A stretch of DNA of 64,000 nucleotides from Phocaeicola massiliensis B84634 = Timone 84634 = DSM 17679 = JCM 13223 (GTDB lineage: Bacteria; Bacteroidota; Bacteroidia; Bacteroidales; Bacteroidaceae): positions 1,410,276 to 1,474,275 of the forward strand of contig NZ_KB905472.1 of assembly GCF_000382445.1 (NCBI RefSeq), given 5' to 3'. Positions within the stretch are counted from its first letter, which is position 1. Each line of letters opens with the position of its first letter. Under the pieces are notes generated by a model. It worked only from the letters and a program-made list of their open reading frames with translations, had not been told where the DNA came from and ran no database searches. This document shows, one piece after another, positions 1-7,080 of the stretch. A program made the position numbers and the translations under genes.

Positions 1-390
1 CGAAAACTCCCAGCCGTTCTGAAATACATAGCTGTATTCAAAGCCGGCTTCCACACCGAGGAAGAACTTCTTCTGGGTGGCACCGAACTGAGGACCGAGA
101 CGGAAGCGGAGCATGCCGTTCTTGTAACGAACCAGTCGCTGCTTATAGACCAATCCGCCATCCCAGTAGTAACCCTTCCAAAATCGGCAACAGGTGGGTT
201 TCTGCCAATGGTTCCCCACTTCACCGTAGATTTCCACGGCATTGCCATAGCTCAACGGATACTCGTAACCAATCATCGCATTCAAGGTATTCGGGAACAG
301 GAAACCTGCATTCAGCGTGAGTTTCTTGTCCTGTGCGGATGCTGAAAGAACGGCAAACGCACAACAGATGATCATTAAAATTTTCTTCAT
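1..390 (-). CDS. traO: TraO-like conjugative transposon protein, 5' part only
   Basis: The reading frame starts at the ATG complementary to 388-390 and runs off the window edge, leaving 130 codons. The N-terminus is a signal peptide (MKKILMIICCAFAVLSASAQ) and the mature part is beta-rich with repeated aromatic residues (GYEYPLSYGNAVEIYGEVG), as in the outer-membrane TraO proteins of CTnDOT-type elements. It follows traN by 12 bases on the same strand, which is the family order. The function within the mating apparatus is not established; an envelope role is inferred from the signal peptide and position. Confidence 0.75.
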   Translation of the reverse strand, partial: MKKILMIICCAFAVLSASAQDKKLTLNAGFLFPNTLNAMIGYEYPLSYGNAVEIYGEVGNHWQKPTCCRFWKGYYWDGGLVYKQRLVRYKNGMLRFRLGPQFGATQKKFFLGVEAGFEYSYVFQNGWEFS

Positions 391-402
391 ATCGGGTAGG
401 TT

Positions 403-1275
403 TTAGCGGTAAATGTAATAGTACGGATAGCATGAAGAATTCTTCAGAATGTCCGAATCAAAGCCATCGGCATTGAGGATGTCTTCGTATTCAATGGTGA
501 GCGTAATGACACGGCCACTGATTTGGTTCTCTGAGATTTCCAGTCGGAGTACCTTCTCATCCGGGAAGGTCAGTTTCTCAATCACCAGCACATTGCGGTA
601 ATTCTTCTTGAACTTCTTGACCGGATTCAATGAGTAAACCGGTGTCAGTTCAATGGTCTGCGAGTTGGTGGCTTTCGTCTCTTTCTTGTCCGTCAGCTTC
701 ACGCGAAGTTCCTCAATGTCGTAGGCAATCTTCGTCTTGTTCTGTAAAGAATAATCAATAAAGAAATAGTCCCCGATAGTATAGATGTTGTTGACGATGG
801 CCTTCATACCGTGGGCATTCGACACCACCTGATTGTACTTGCGCTTGCTGCCATACACCGCCCACGCATAGCGCACCATTTCGGCCTTGGGCATCGATAC
901 CTCGGGGTTGATATAGGACTGGGTATCGCTGTAAGCTACCTCAAAGATGGAGGCTGCCATATTGGGATAACGGGTATAAACCACGTCATACTGAGCGATA
1001 TGGCGCTCTCCAATCAGGGTGATAGTACCCAGCAATTCATTCTCGTCAAAGGAGGTTTTAATGGAGTCTGGCTCCAGATAAGGCTTGATGCGCACCATGT
1101 TGTCGGCGCACTGGTTGCCCATAATCTTGGTCGTGGAGATGTCCACCAATTTGATGTTCTCGGGCATAACGATGTGGGTTGTGACCTCACTGTTCACGTA
1201 GATCTTCTCCTTGGCTGCAGCCTGTACGACCATACCGAGAAGACCGAAGAAAAGTAAAAATAATTTCGCTTTCAT
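403..1275 (-). CDS. traN: Conjugative transposon protein TraN (DUF4138 type)
   Basis: A 290-residue protein with a signal peptide (about residues 1-21, ending VQAAAKE) followed by IYVNSEVTTHIVMPENIKLV, the typical start of TraN/DUF4138 proteins. Positionally these correspond to the VirB9-like envelope subunit that works with TraM (VirB10-like) in the transfer channel; that functional equivalence is inferred from family knowledge. It sits between traM and traO on one strand, but is separated from traM by 135 bases holding a short tandem repeat, so internal transcription signals are possible. Length is a little under that of CTnDOT TraN. Confidence 0.85.
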   Translation of the reverse strand: MKAKLFLLFFGLLGMVVQAAAKEKIYVNSEVTTHIVMPENIKLVDISTTKIMGNQCADNMVRIKPYLEPDSIKTSFDENELLGTITLIGERHIAQYDVVYTRYPNMAASIFEVAYSDTQSYINPEVSMPKAEMVRYAWAVYGSKRKYNQVVSNAHGMKAIVNNIYTIGDYFFIDYSLQNKTKIAYDIEELRVKLTDKKETKATNSQTIELTPVYSLNPVKKFKKNYRNVLVIEKLTFPDEKVLRLEISENQISGRVITLTIEYEDILNADGFDSDILKNSSCYPYYYIYR

Positions 1276-1325
1276 ATTAGGTAATTCTTATGATTTACTG
1301 ATTTGATTATTTGTTGATTCCGTTA

Positions 1326-1371
1326 CTTGTAAACTTGCTTACTCTATTGCTTGTAACCTTACTTACTCTGT
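1326..1371. repeat. Two-copy 24-bp tandem repeat between traN and traM
   Basis: CTTGTAAACTTGCTTACTCT starting at 1326 recurs as CTTGTAACCTTACTTACTCT starting at 1350, a period of 24 bases with a few mismatches. It lies in the only sizeable gap within this part of the transfer operon. Function unknown. Confidence 0.6.
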
Positions 1372-1410
1372 GATTAGTAAGATAGTTTACCTATTTTCAT
1401 TCTTGACCTT

Positions 1411-2649
1411 TTACCTTGCTTCCTCCGAGTTAATCAGATAGACAATCGTGTTGTACTTGATTTTCGCCTTGTTCTTGCGGATGTTGGACGAGATGGCCGA
1501 AGAAGCTGAGTTATAGACATTTTGCAAGGCTTGAAGTGCCAGGGCTTCACCGGAAATACCGGAACCGTAGCCATCCTCCGATTCAAAACTGATGTTCTGT
1601 TGCACGGCACTGGAGCTGGCATCCTTCACGAACTCACGGAAAGAACTTTCCGGTACATAGAACCCTTCCATGCCGTCATTATCGAACACAGAAAGTTTCA
1701 CGTTAATGAACTTATCACCGACCAGAATACTGGTAATGGTAGCCTTCACTCGCTGCTGTCCAAAGCCTGTCACTGTCCCATACAGGTAGGTGCCTTTCTT
1801 CAACTTGGTATTGCTGACAGTAATGTCATCCAAAAGTTTGAAGCGTAAACGAGTACCTTCCTTGGCTTTGGTAGTTTGGTCAATCATCGCCCGAATGAGC
1901 TTGGCTTCCGCTACATCATCAGGTGAGGTCACTGTGTGGAACTTCTCCGCATTGGTATCACCGGACTTGATGACAAGCTTTGGGCGGTTGCGTTCCTTTT
2001 CAGCCTGACGGACCCTTGCAATGGAGTCCTTCCGCTGCTTCTCTGCCTGTTCATCCCGGTCAAAGCGCCCGATACCCAACCCGCTTTCAATGGCCTTCTG
2101 ACGTTCGTAACTCCTGCGTTGGATTTCTTCCAGGTCTTTAGCGAAGTCATCTTGTGAGGTATAGCCATCAGTAGCTGTTGATGAAGCGGTTCTGCTTCCA
2201 TTACCAGACCTATTTCCGGAAGGAGCATTGTCCCCGTATGCAAAGGAATTGATATGTCTTCTGGATTCGGCCAACGACCTTTCCAGTTCCTCCATTTCCT
2301 GCTGCTGACGGATGCGTTCCGCTTCCGCTGCATCCAGCTTGTTGAGTTCGTCTTCGCTGTAGCCGTGCTCCAATTCTTCGGCTTTTTTCTGTTCTTCTCC
2401 GATGGCACCGACGGCGGTAAAGGCATCCTCGTCCCCGAAACGGCGCGACATCTCATACATCTTGTCTCCGGCTTCCTCCGCATTGGCTTGCGGCAGTTCC
2501 GTATTGATGCGGTCGGTGGCAACCGTCTGCTGGGCATCTTCGCCGCCCCCGAACGTCTGCATCACAAAGTACACCAGGGCACACAGGGGAATGAACACCA
2601 CCAACGGGAAGATGTACTTGGGCTGTTTGAAATTGATTTTTCTGATCAT
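1411..2649 (-). CDS. traM: Conjugative transposon protein TraM (VirB10-like)
   Basis: A 412-residue protein. A short basic N-terminus (MIRKINFKQPKY) precedes one membrane helix (about residues 13-31), then a long charged, Glu/Gln/Arg-rich linker to about residue 235 with a predicted coiled-coil look, and a compact C-terminal domain. This layout (cytosolic tip, one TM, extended periplasmic linker, C-terminal barrel domain) is that of VirB10/TraM scaffold proteins which span the envelope in type IV secretion. Its start codon overlaps the end of the upstream gene by 4 bases, implying translational coupling. Confidence 0.88.
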   Translation of the reverse strand: MIRKINFKQPKYIFPLVVFIPLCALVYFVMQTFGGGEDAQQTVATDRINTELPQANAEEAGDKMYEMSRRFGDEDAFTAVGAIGEEQKKAEELEHGYSEDELNKLDAAEAERIRQQQEMEELERSLAESRRHINSFAYGDNAPSGNRSGNGSRTASSTATDGYTSQDDFAKDLEEIQRRSYERQKAIESGLGIGRFDRDEQAEKQRKDSIARVRQAEKERNRPKLVIKSGDTNAEKFHTVTSPDDVAEAKLIRAMIDQTTKAKEGTRLRFKLLDDITVSNTKLKKGTYLYGTVTGFGQQRVKATITSILVGDKFINVKLSVFDNDGMEGFYVPESSFREFVKDASSSAVQQNISFESEDGYGSGISGEALALQALQNVYNSASSAISSNIRKNKAKIKYNTIVYLINSEEAR

Positions 2650-3137
2650 GGATGGTCATTGTTTTGAAGTGATTTGACGATGGATTCCAGCCGGTTGTAA
2701 CTTTGTACGATGTGGATGGAGTCCTGATGGCTTTTACGTGGTATCGCAATGAGCGAGTCCAGTTCCTCCCGGATCAGCTGCCCTTCATGGGTCAACTCTG
2801 TCAGCGTGGAACGATGGATGCTCTTGTTTGCCTGAATGGTGCGGAACCCAGCAAACACGGGTTCCAACTGGGCAATACTGCTGACATCCGGCTCACGATT
2901 ATTTTGCTGTCCGACACCATCTATTAAAACGGTACTTACCAGCAGGAAAAACAGCGAACCGGTGACATAAGCAAAGGTGCGTCTGGGATGCTTCCTTGCC
3001 CAGATGTTGGCCAAACGGATGCGTCCTGCCAGACGATACCTGGTGCCGACGGCTCCCAACTTGGGTTGCAGCCAGGAGCGTATCAGGTGATGCGTCTTGA
3101 GCCTGCTTTCCTGAAGTGTCTTTCTGAATGATTTCAT
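2646..3137 (-). CDS. TraL-position membrane protein of the transfer operon
   Basis: A 163-residue protein with a basic cytosolic N-terminus of about 65 residues (many Arg/Lys), one hydrophobic helix (TFAYVTGSLFFLLVSTVLI, about residues 54-73) and an 85-residue extracytoplasmic part rich in Ser, Glu and Leu. It occupies the place of TraL (DUF3989) between traK and traM, but is longer than the roughly 100-residue CTnDOT protein, so orthology is inferred from position and topology only. Stop codon overlaps the traM start by 4 bases. Confidence 0.6.
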   Translation of the reverse strand: MKSFRKTLQESRLKTHHLIRSWLQPKLGAVGTRYRLAGRIRLANIWARKHPRRTFAYVTGSLFFLLVSTVLIDGVGQQNNREPDVSSIAQLEPVFAGFRTIQANKSIHRSTLTELTHEGQLIREELDSLIAIPRKSHQDSIHIVQSYNRLESIVKSLQNNDHP

Positions 3138-3158
3138 GGGGTACTTATTCTCTATAGG

Positions 3159-3755
3159 TTAGTAATCTAAATCTTTGTTCTCCAGCGTCCTCCAATTCGT
3201 AATCATCAGACCGTGCGGATTGTTCCGGGTACGGGGAACTGATTCGATGTAGCCTGTAGTGACCATGGAGCGTTTCAGGTCCCGAGTACGGCGCTTGATG
3301 AGCTGCGTTCCGTAGTAGGTAAATTTCCGTTCATGTTCGTCGAACTGAATGGAGTCACACATGATGGTACACACCGCTGAAGAAGAGATGATATCAGAGT
3401 AAAATCCGTTCTCATCCAATGCCTGCTTCTGCTTGAGGGCAGTACCATCTGCCATATACATTGCCTTGCCGACCGTCCACTTGATGTAGTCGTTGTCGGG
3501 AGGCAGGTTAAAGAAATACTGATGGAAGAGCTGGATATGCGCCTTGGCTTCCATCGTGAAGTTCGCTTCCAGCTGGGCACGCTGTGCCAGGAAGGGAATG
3601 TCACCGTCCAGTATGTAAATCTGCTCCCGTTCTTTTGTCACGAGCGAGATGCAGCACCAGACGGTGAACCCGCAGATGAGGGTGCAGCCACCTATCGTGG
3701 CCAGCACCGTCATCAGGGCGAGTTTCGTTTTCTGTGCTAAGGATTCTATAAGCAT
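3159..3755 (-). CDS. traK: Conjugative transposon protein TraK (VirB8-like)
   Basis: A 198-residue protein with one N-terminal membrane helix (about residues 13-40, LALMTVLATIGGCTLICGF) and a periplasmic domain containing FTMEAKAHIQLFHQYFFNLPPD, a hallmark stretch of Bacteroides TraK proteins. TraK is the VirB8-like inner-membrane assembly factor of the mating channel. The C-terminal TGYIESVPRTRNNPHGLMI matches the conserved end of the family. It lies directly downstream of traJ (18-base gap) in the same operon. Confidence 0.9.
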   Translation of the reverse strand: MLIESLAQKTKLALMTVLATIGGCTLICGFTVWCCISLVTKEREQIYILDGDIPFLAQRAQLEANFTMEAKAHIQLFHQYFFNLPPDNDYIKWTVGKAMYMADGTALKQKQALDENGFYSDIISSSAVCTIMCDSIQFDEHERKFTYYGTQLIKRRTRDLKRSMVTTGYIESVPRTRNNPHGLMITNWRTLENKDLDY

Positions 3756-3773
3756 AGGGAATGGTTTGAGTGA

Positions 3774-4922
3774 TTACTTCTTGTTGTTGCTGTTCTTGGA
3801 TTTGCTCGGTCTGACCAAAGAAGCGGCACCGCCGGCTGCAGAGCCGACCACACTTCCTGCCATACCTCCTGCCATCGCTGTCATGCCCATCACGGTACTG
3901 CCGGCTGCTGAACCTGCACCGGAGCTGACACCGCCCGGAATCAGCCACGAAGCCACTTCGGGCACAAAGCGGATGATATAGGCACCCACCAGCATTCCCA
4001 TGGCATACATGCAGTTGGAGCCGATGCCCTGCAGTCCCAGTGCGCCAATCTGTTCCCAGGAGTTTACCGAACCATGAAGCAGGTGGTTGTAAGCTATGAG
4101 GTCCTGCTGCAGGTTATAGAGCAGAATGAAGTCGATGTAGTAGATACACATATAAGTGACGAAGCCCCACAGCGAGAGGGAAAGGAACTTCGACATCCAC
4201 TGGCTCCAGGCCGAATTCCAGGGCGGCGCCAGGGACAGGGCGAACATGATGGGACAGAAAATCATCAGGATGGCCATGAAGATGCGCTGCGCCACCAGAA
4301 TGCCGTAGTAGGACATCTGGAATATCAGTTCCCCCACAAAACGGATGACATCGTTGATCCATTCGCTCATCTTGGTTTCAGCCGCCACGGCTGCCCGCTG
4401 GGCATAGTTGTTGATGGTGTTGCCCAGATTCTCCACGTTGTAGATGAGTTTGTCCCACCAGGCAGCATCCTGTCCGATGGCGGCTACCTGCTGGGCGGTG
4501 GAAATGGAGTCCTGTACGGCTCTCAGCCGGTCGAGGTATTCACTCTGTTTCTGCGCCACCTTCAACTCGAAAGCGGCCACTTCCTTGTTCTTGGCTTTTG
4601 CCATGGCCTTGGTAGCGGTTTCCAGTCCTTTGCCGGGAACCTGCAGGGCCTGACAGATCCACGAGGAAGAAGAGATACAGATGGAAATGCCGATGATGCG
4701 CAGGAGTTTCATCACGTCCATGCCGCGCCGCCCGAGCATCATCATCCAGCATTCGTAGGAGCCTACACAGAGCGCCAGCAACAGGCCGAGGATGCGTGCC
4801 AGTCCGATGGCATCACCCAGCACCGCCACATTGGGAAAGGTTTCCATGGCGACCAGCAGCTTGTCCAGACTCTCGTCAATGGCAGGCAATCCGATGGTTA
4901 ATGGTACTAACAGTAGATTCAT
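3774..4922 (-). CDS. traJ: Conjugative transposon protein TraJ (VirB6-like)
   Basis: A 382-residue polytopic membrane protein. Hydrophobic segments surround residues 38-60, 75-95, a central block near 200-265 (IFMAILMIFCPIMFALSLAPPW is characteristic) and 295-345, with a Gly/Ala/Ser-rich tail. This matches TraJ, the VirB6-like inner-membrane channel subunit. It is preceded by 31 bases from the upstream DUF5045-like gene and followed by traK. A helical charged insert around residues 105-160 separates the N-terminal helices from the central block. Confidence 0.88.
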   Translation of the reverse strand: MNLLLVPLTIGLPAIDESLDKLLVAMETFPNVAVLGDAIGLARILGLLLALCVGSYECWMMMLGRRGMDVMKLLRIIGISICISSSSWICQALQVPGKGLETATKAMAKAKNKEVAAFELKVAQKQSEYLDRLRAVQDSISTAQQVAAIGQDAAWWDKLIYNVENLGNTINNYAQRAAVAAETKMSEWINDVIRFVGELIFQMSYYGILVAQRIFMAILMIFCPIMFALSLAPPWNSAWSQWMSKFLSLSLWGFVTYMCIYYIDFILLYNLQQDLIAYNHLLHGSVNSWEQIGALGLQGIGSNCMYAMGMLVGAYIIRFVPEVASWLIPGGVSSGAGSAAGSTVMGMTAMAGGMAGSVVGSAAGGAASLVRPSKSKNSNNKK

Positions 4923-4953
4923 ATTTTCATTCTATTTTCGTTACATATTCCTT

Positions 4954-5640
4954 TTAATAATGCGTGGAAGCCACCGCGCAGAGGTTGGCGGTCCGTTTGA
5001 CCAGTTCTTCCATCTTCTGCCGGGCTTCCTCGTAAGCCTTCTGCCGCTTGGCATTCTCCAGTCCGTAGCCGACTCCCATCTTGTGGATGTAGGCGATGTC
5101 GGCACAGAGGATTTCATTCTGGCGGCTCAGTTCGTCCACCTGGTACTGGAGCTTGCCCTTGCTTTTCTGCATGCAGTAGAGCAGTCCGTCGGTGATGCAG
5201 TCCTGCATCCGGTTGAACTCGTCCTTGTAGGAAGGGAACATCAGGTCCACGTTGCGGTCTGCCTCGCGGAGCAGTTCCTCCTGATAGAGTTCCTCCATCT
5301 TCTGCCGCTCTTCCTCCACCTTCTTGATTTTCTGCCGCTGGGTCTCTTCCGCAGTTACCCGGGTGGGCATGATGCGTTTCACGTTGGATTTGTGCTCCTT
5401 GAAACGTACCCGGAAGCCGGATTGAAATCCTGCCCACTTCCAGTACATTTCCGCGCCCGAGTATTTCTTGTGCAACAGGAAGTAGTACCAGTCCGGTGCG
5501 AAATCCCATGGACCGTTCTCCATGGACTGCCACTGCCGGGCCTTTTCCTTGTCCTTGGTTGGACGCTGGGCATGTCCGCTATAGGGACACCCCATCAGCA
5601 TCAGTGCGATGATGCCTGTGATGATTGCTTTAGCTGACAT
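4954..5640 (-). CDS. Secreted coiled-coil protein of the transfer operon (DUF5045-like)
   Basis: The start is placed at 5640, where ATGTCAGCTAA overlaps the preceding stop by 11 bases; a start at 5667 would lie inside the upstream gene. The 228-residue product has a signal peptide with a possible lipoprotein-like cysteine (ALMLMGCPYSGHAQ), a Trp/Tyr-rich segment (WDFAPDWYYFLLHKKYSG) and a long Glu/Arg/Gln coiled coil from about residue 110 to the end. It resembles the DUF5045 proteins found in Bacteroides transfer operons; that assignment is from memory of the family. Role unknown. Confidence 0.6.
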   Translation of the reverse strand: MSAKAIITGIIALMLMGCPYSGHAQRPTKDKEKARQWQSMENGPWDFAPDWYYFLLHKKYSGAEMYWKWAGFQSGFRVRFKEHKSNVKRIMPTRVTAEETQRQKIKKVEEERQKMEELYQEELLREADRNVDLMFPSYKDEFNRMQDCITDGLLYCMQKSKGKLQYQVDELSRQNEILCADIAYIHKMGVGYGLENAKRQKAYEEARQKMEELVKRTANLCAVASTHY

Positions 5641-6328
5641 ATCCTTTGTTCCATTGATTGATGACACGATTTGCTATCTCGTCCTTCACGTTGGAGTTGA
5701 GTATTTCCCAGATGTAGTCGGGCTTCCAGCCGCAGTCGGTAATGAGAAAGCAGTAGAGGTTCGCATTGTCCACGATGTAACGGGCCTTGTCGATGGTGGC
5801 TTTGAGCGTCATCACCAGGTTCAGCTTCTCGTCCATGGAAGCCTTCATCAGGTTGATGCCCGAAGCGGCCACGGAAGCGTAGAGCTTGTAGCAGTGCTTC
5901 ACTTCCCGGGCTATCGCCACGTTGGCATCGGCATAATACCATCCCACAAAGGGCTTCTTCTTGACATGCTTGAAAGTGTTGGAGGTAAAGTCCTTGTACT
6001 CCTTGACCAGCATGTAGAGCGAGTTGGCGGTGGAGGAAATGGCTCCGGCCAGTACCAGGTACGAATGGGCATTGCTCATCTTGGTGTTTAGCGCGGTCCG
6101 CACTTCGTTGAACTTGTTGGCGCCTTTGGTGACCATTGACTGCTCCCCGAAACTGGTGGCCACTCTGCCCAGTGCCTGGTCCTCGTCCTTCTTGATGCAC
6201 TTGTGCAGGGCTATCAGCGCTTCAATGGTCGGCAGGTCCTTGGGTATGACTACAGCGGTGGCCGTACCCGGCACCAGAAGGAATAGCATCAAACAGATTG
6301 CGCCCAATTTCTTTTTCCAGTGTTCCAT
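5630..6328 (-). CDS. Secreted helical transfer-operon protein, unrecognised
   Basis: A 232-residue protein with a clear signal peptide (KKLGAICLMLFLLVPGTATA) and an almost entirely helical mature part with scattered Cys and Tyr. It follows a similar-sized secreted helical protein by 14 bases and overlaps the next gene by 11. The position between the VirB4-like ATPase and the VirB6-like TraJ is where TraH/TraI or VirB5/TrbJ-type secreted proteins occur in other systems, so a minor-pilin or stabilising role is possible. No family is assigned with confidence. Confidence 0.55.
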   Translation of the reverse strand: MEHWKKKLGAICLMLFLLVPGTATAVVIPKDLPTIEALIALHKCIKKDEDQALGRVATSFGEQSMVTKGANKFNEVRTALNTKMSNAHSYLVLAGAISSTANSLYMLVKEYKDFTSNTFKHVKKKPFVGWYYADANVAIAREVKHCYKLYASVAASGINLMKASMDEKLNLVMTLKATIDKARYIVDNANLYCFLITDCGWKPDYIWEILNSNVKDEIANRVINQWNKGYVS

Positions 6329-6342
6329 AGCTTTTTCATCTT

Positions 6343-7080
6343 TTAGTTAGCAGCCACCAGTCCGTTCCAGTCCGATACGAGTCCGTCCACCTGGTTGCGC
6401 ATGGTCATCACGTTGGCCCATCCCTCGGGGTCGATGGCAAAGCAGAGGTCATTCAGCGTGGCATACTGTGCCATGAGCATCATGCCGTCCACCTTGTAGC
6501 GGATCTCATTCAGATTGGTGTAGATGGAGTTGGCCAGTGACATTCGCTCGTAGCGGTCGAGCATGTTATAGCCGTCGCTCTTCTTCTCGGCAGTGCCTTC
6601 TCCCTTGAGCGGATTGGGAATCCTCGCATTGTTCACGATGTTTACGAAGTTGCCCACCAGCTGCTGTGTTTCCATCACCAGCCCTCCGAGTTCCGTCAGG
6701 CAGTAGAGCTGGTTGGTGAACTTCGCCTTGCTGACCGTCTTTATCAGTTCCGGCACATTCCGGATGATATCGAGGGCACAGCTGCCGATTTCCTTGTAGT
6801 ACAGGCTCTCCGTACCGAAACCGGAGATGTTCTGCATCGACAGTTTGTAGAGTTCCTTCATCGTGGCCATGCTGACCGAATAGAGTTCCACCTTCTGCTG
6901 TTTGGCGGCGATGGTGTCCAGCCGGGCATTGTGCTGTTCCTCGATGAGTTTCTGGGCGGCAAGGTTGGACGACACGATTTTGATGCAGTTCTTGTCCACA
7001 ACGATGCGCCATCCGGCATACATTTGCGTTGAAGCGGCAAGCATCAGTACCGCCATCAACAGGAATCTTAACTTGACCAT
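6343..7080 (-). CDS. Secreted helical transfer-operon protein (TraI/VirB5 position)
   Basis: A 245-residue protein whose first 22 residues form a signal peptide (FLLMAVLMLAASTQMYAG). The rest is amphipathic helix (for example QKVELYSVSMATMKELYKLS), reminiscent in style of TrbJ/VirB5 and of TraI (DUF4141), but the CTnDOT TraI signature is not visible. The start codon overlaps the end of the VirB4-like gene by 13 bases. A cytoplasm-excluded subunit linked to pilus tip assembly is inferred from position, not shown. Confidence 0.55.
   Translation of the reverse strand: MVKLRFLLMAVLMLAASTQMYAGWRIVVDKNCIKIVSSNLAAQKLIEEQHNARLDTIAAKQQKVELYSVSMATMKELYKLSMQNISGFGTESLYYKEIGSCALDIIRNVPELIKTVSKAKFTNQLYCLTELGGLVMETQQLVGNFVNIVNNARIPNPLKGEGTAEKKSDGYNMLDRYERMSLANSIYTNLNEIRYKVDGMMLMAQYATLNDLCFAIDPEGWANVMTMRNQVDGLVSDWNGLVAAN

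Noticed and set aside
5114-5533. 139-residue minus-strand frame
   Set aside because: It is out of frame inside the DUF5045-like gene, which has a signal peptide and coding-like composition; this one does not.
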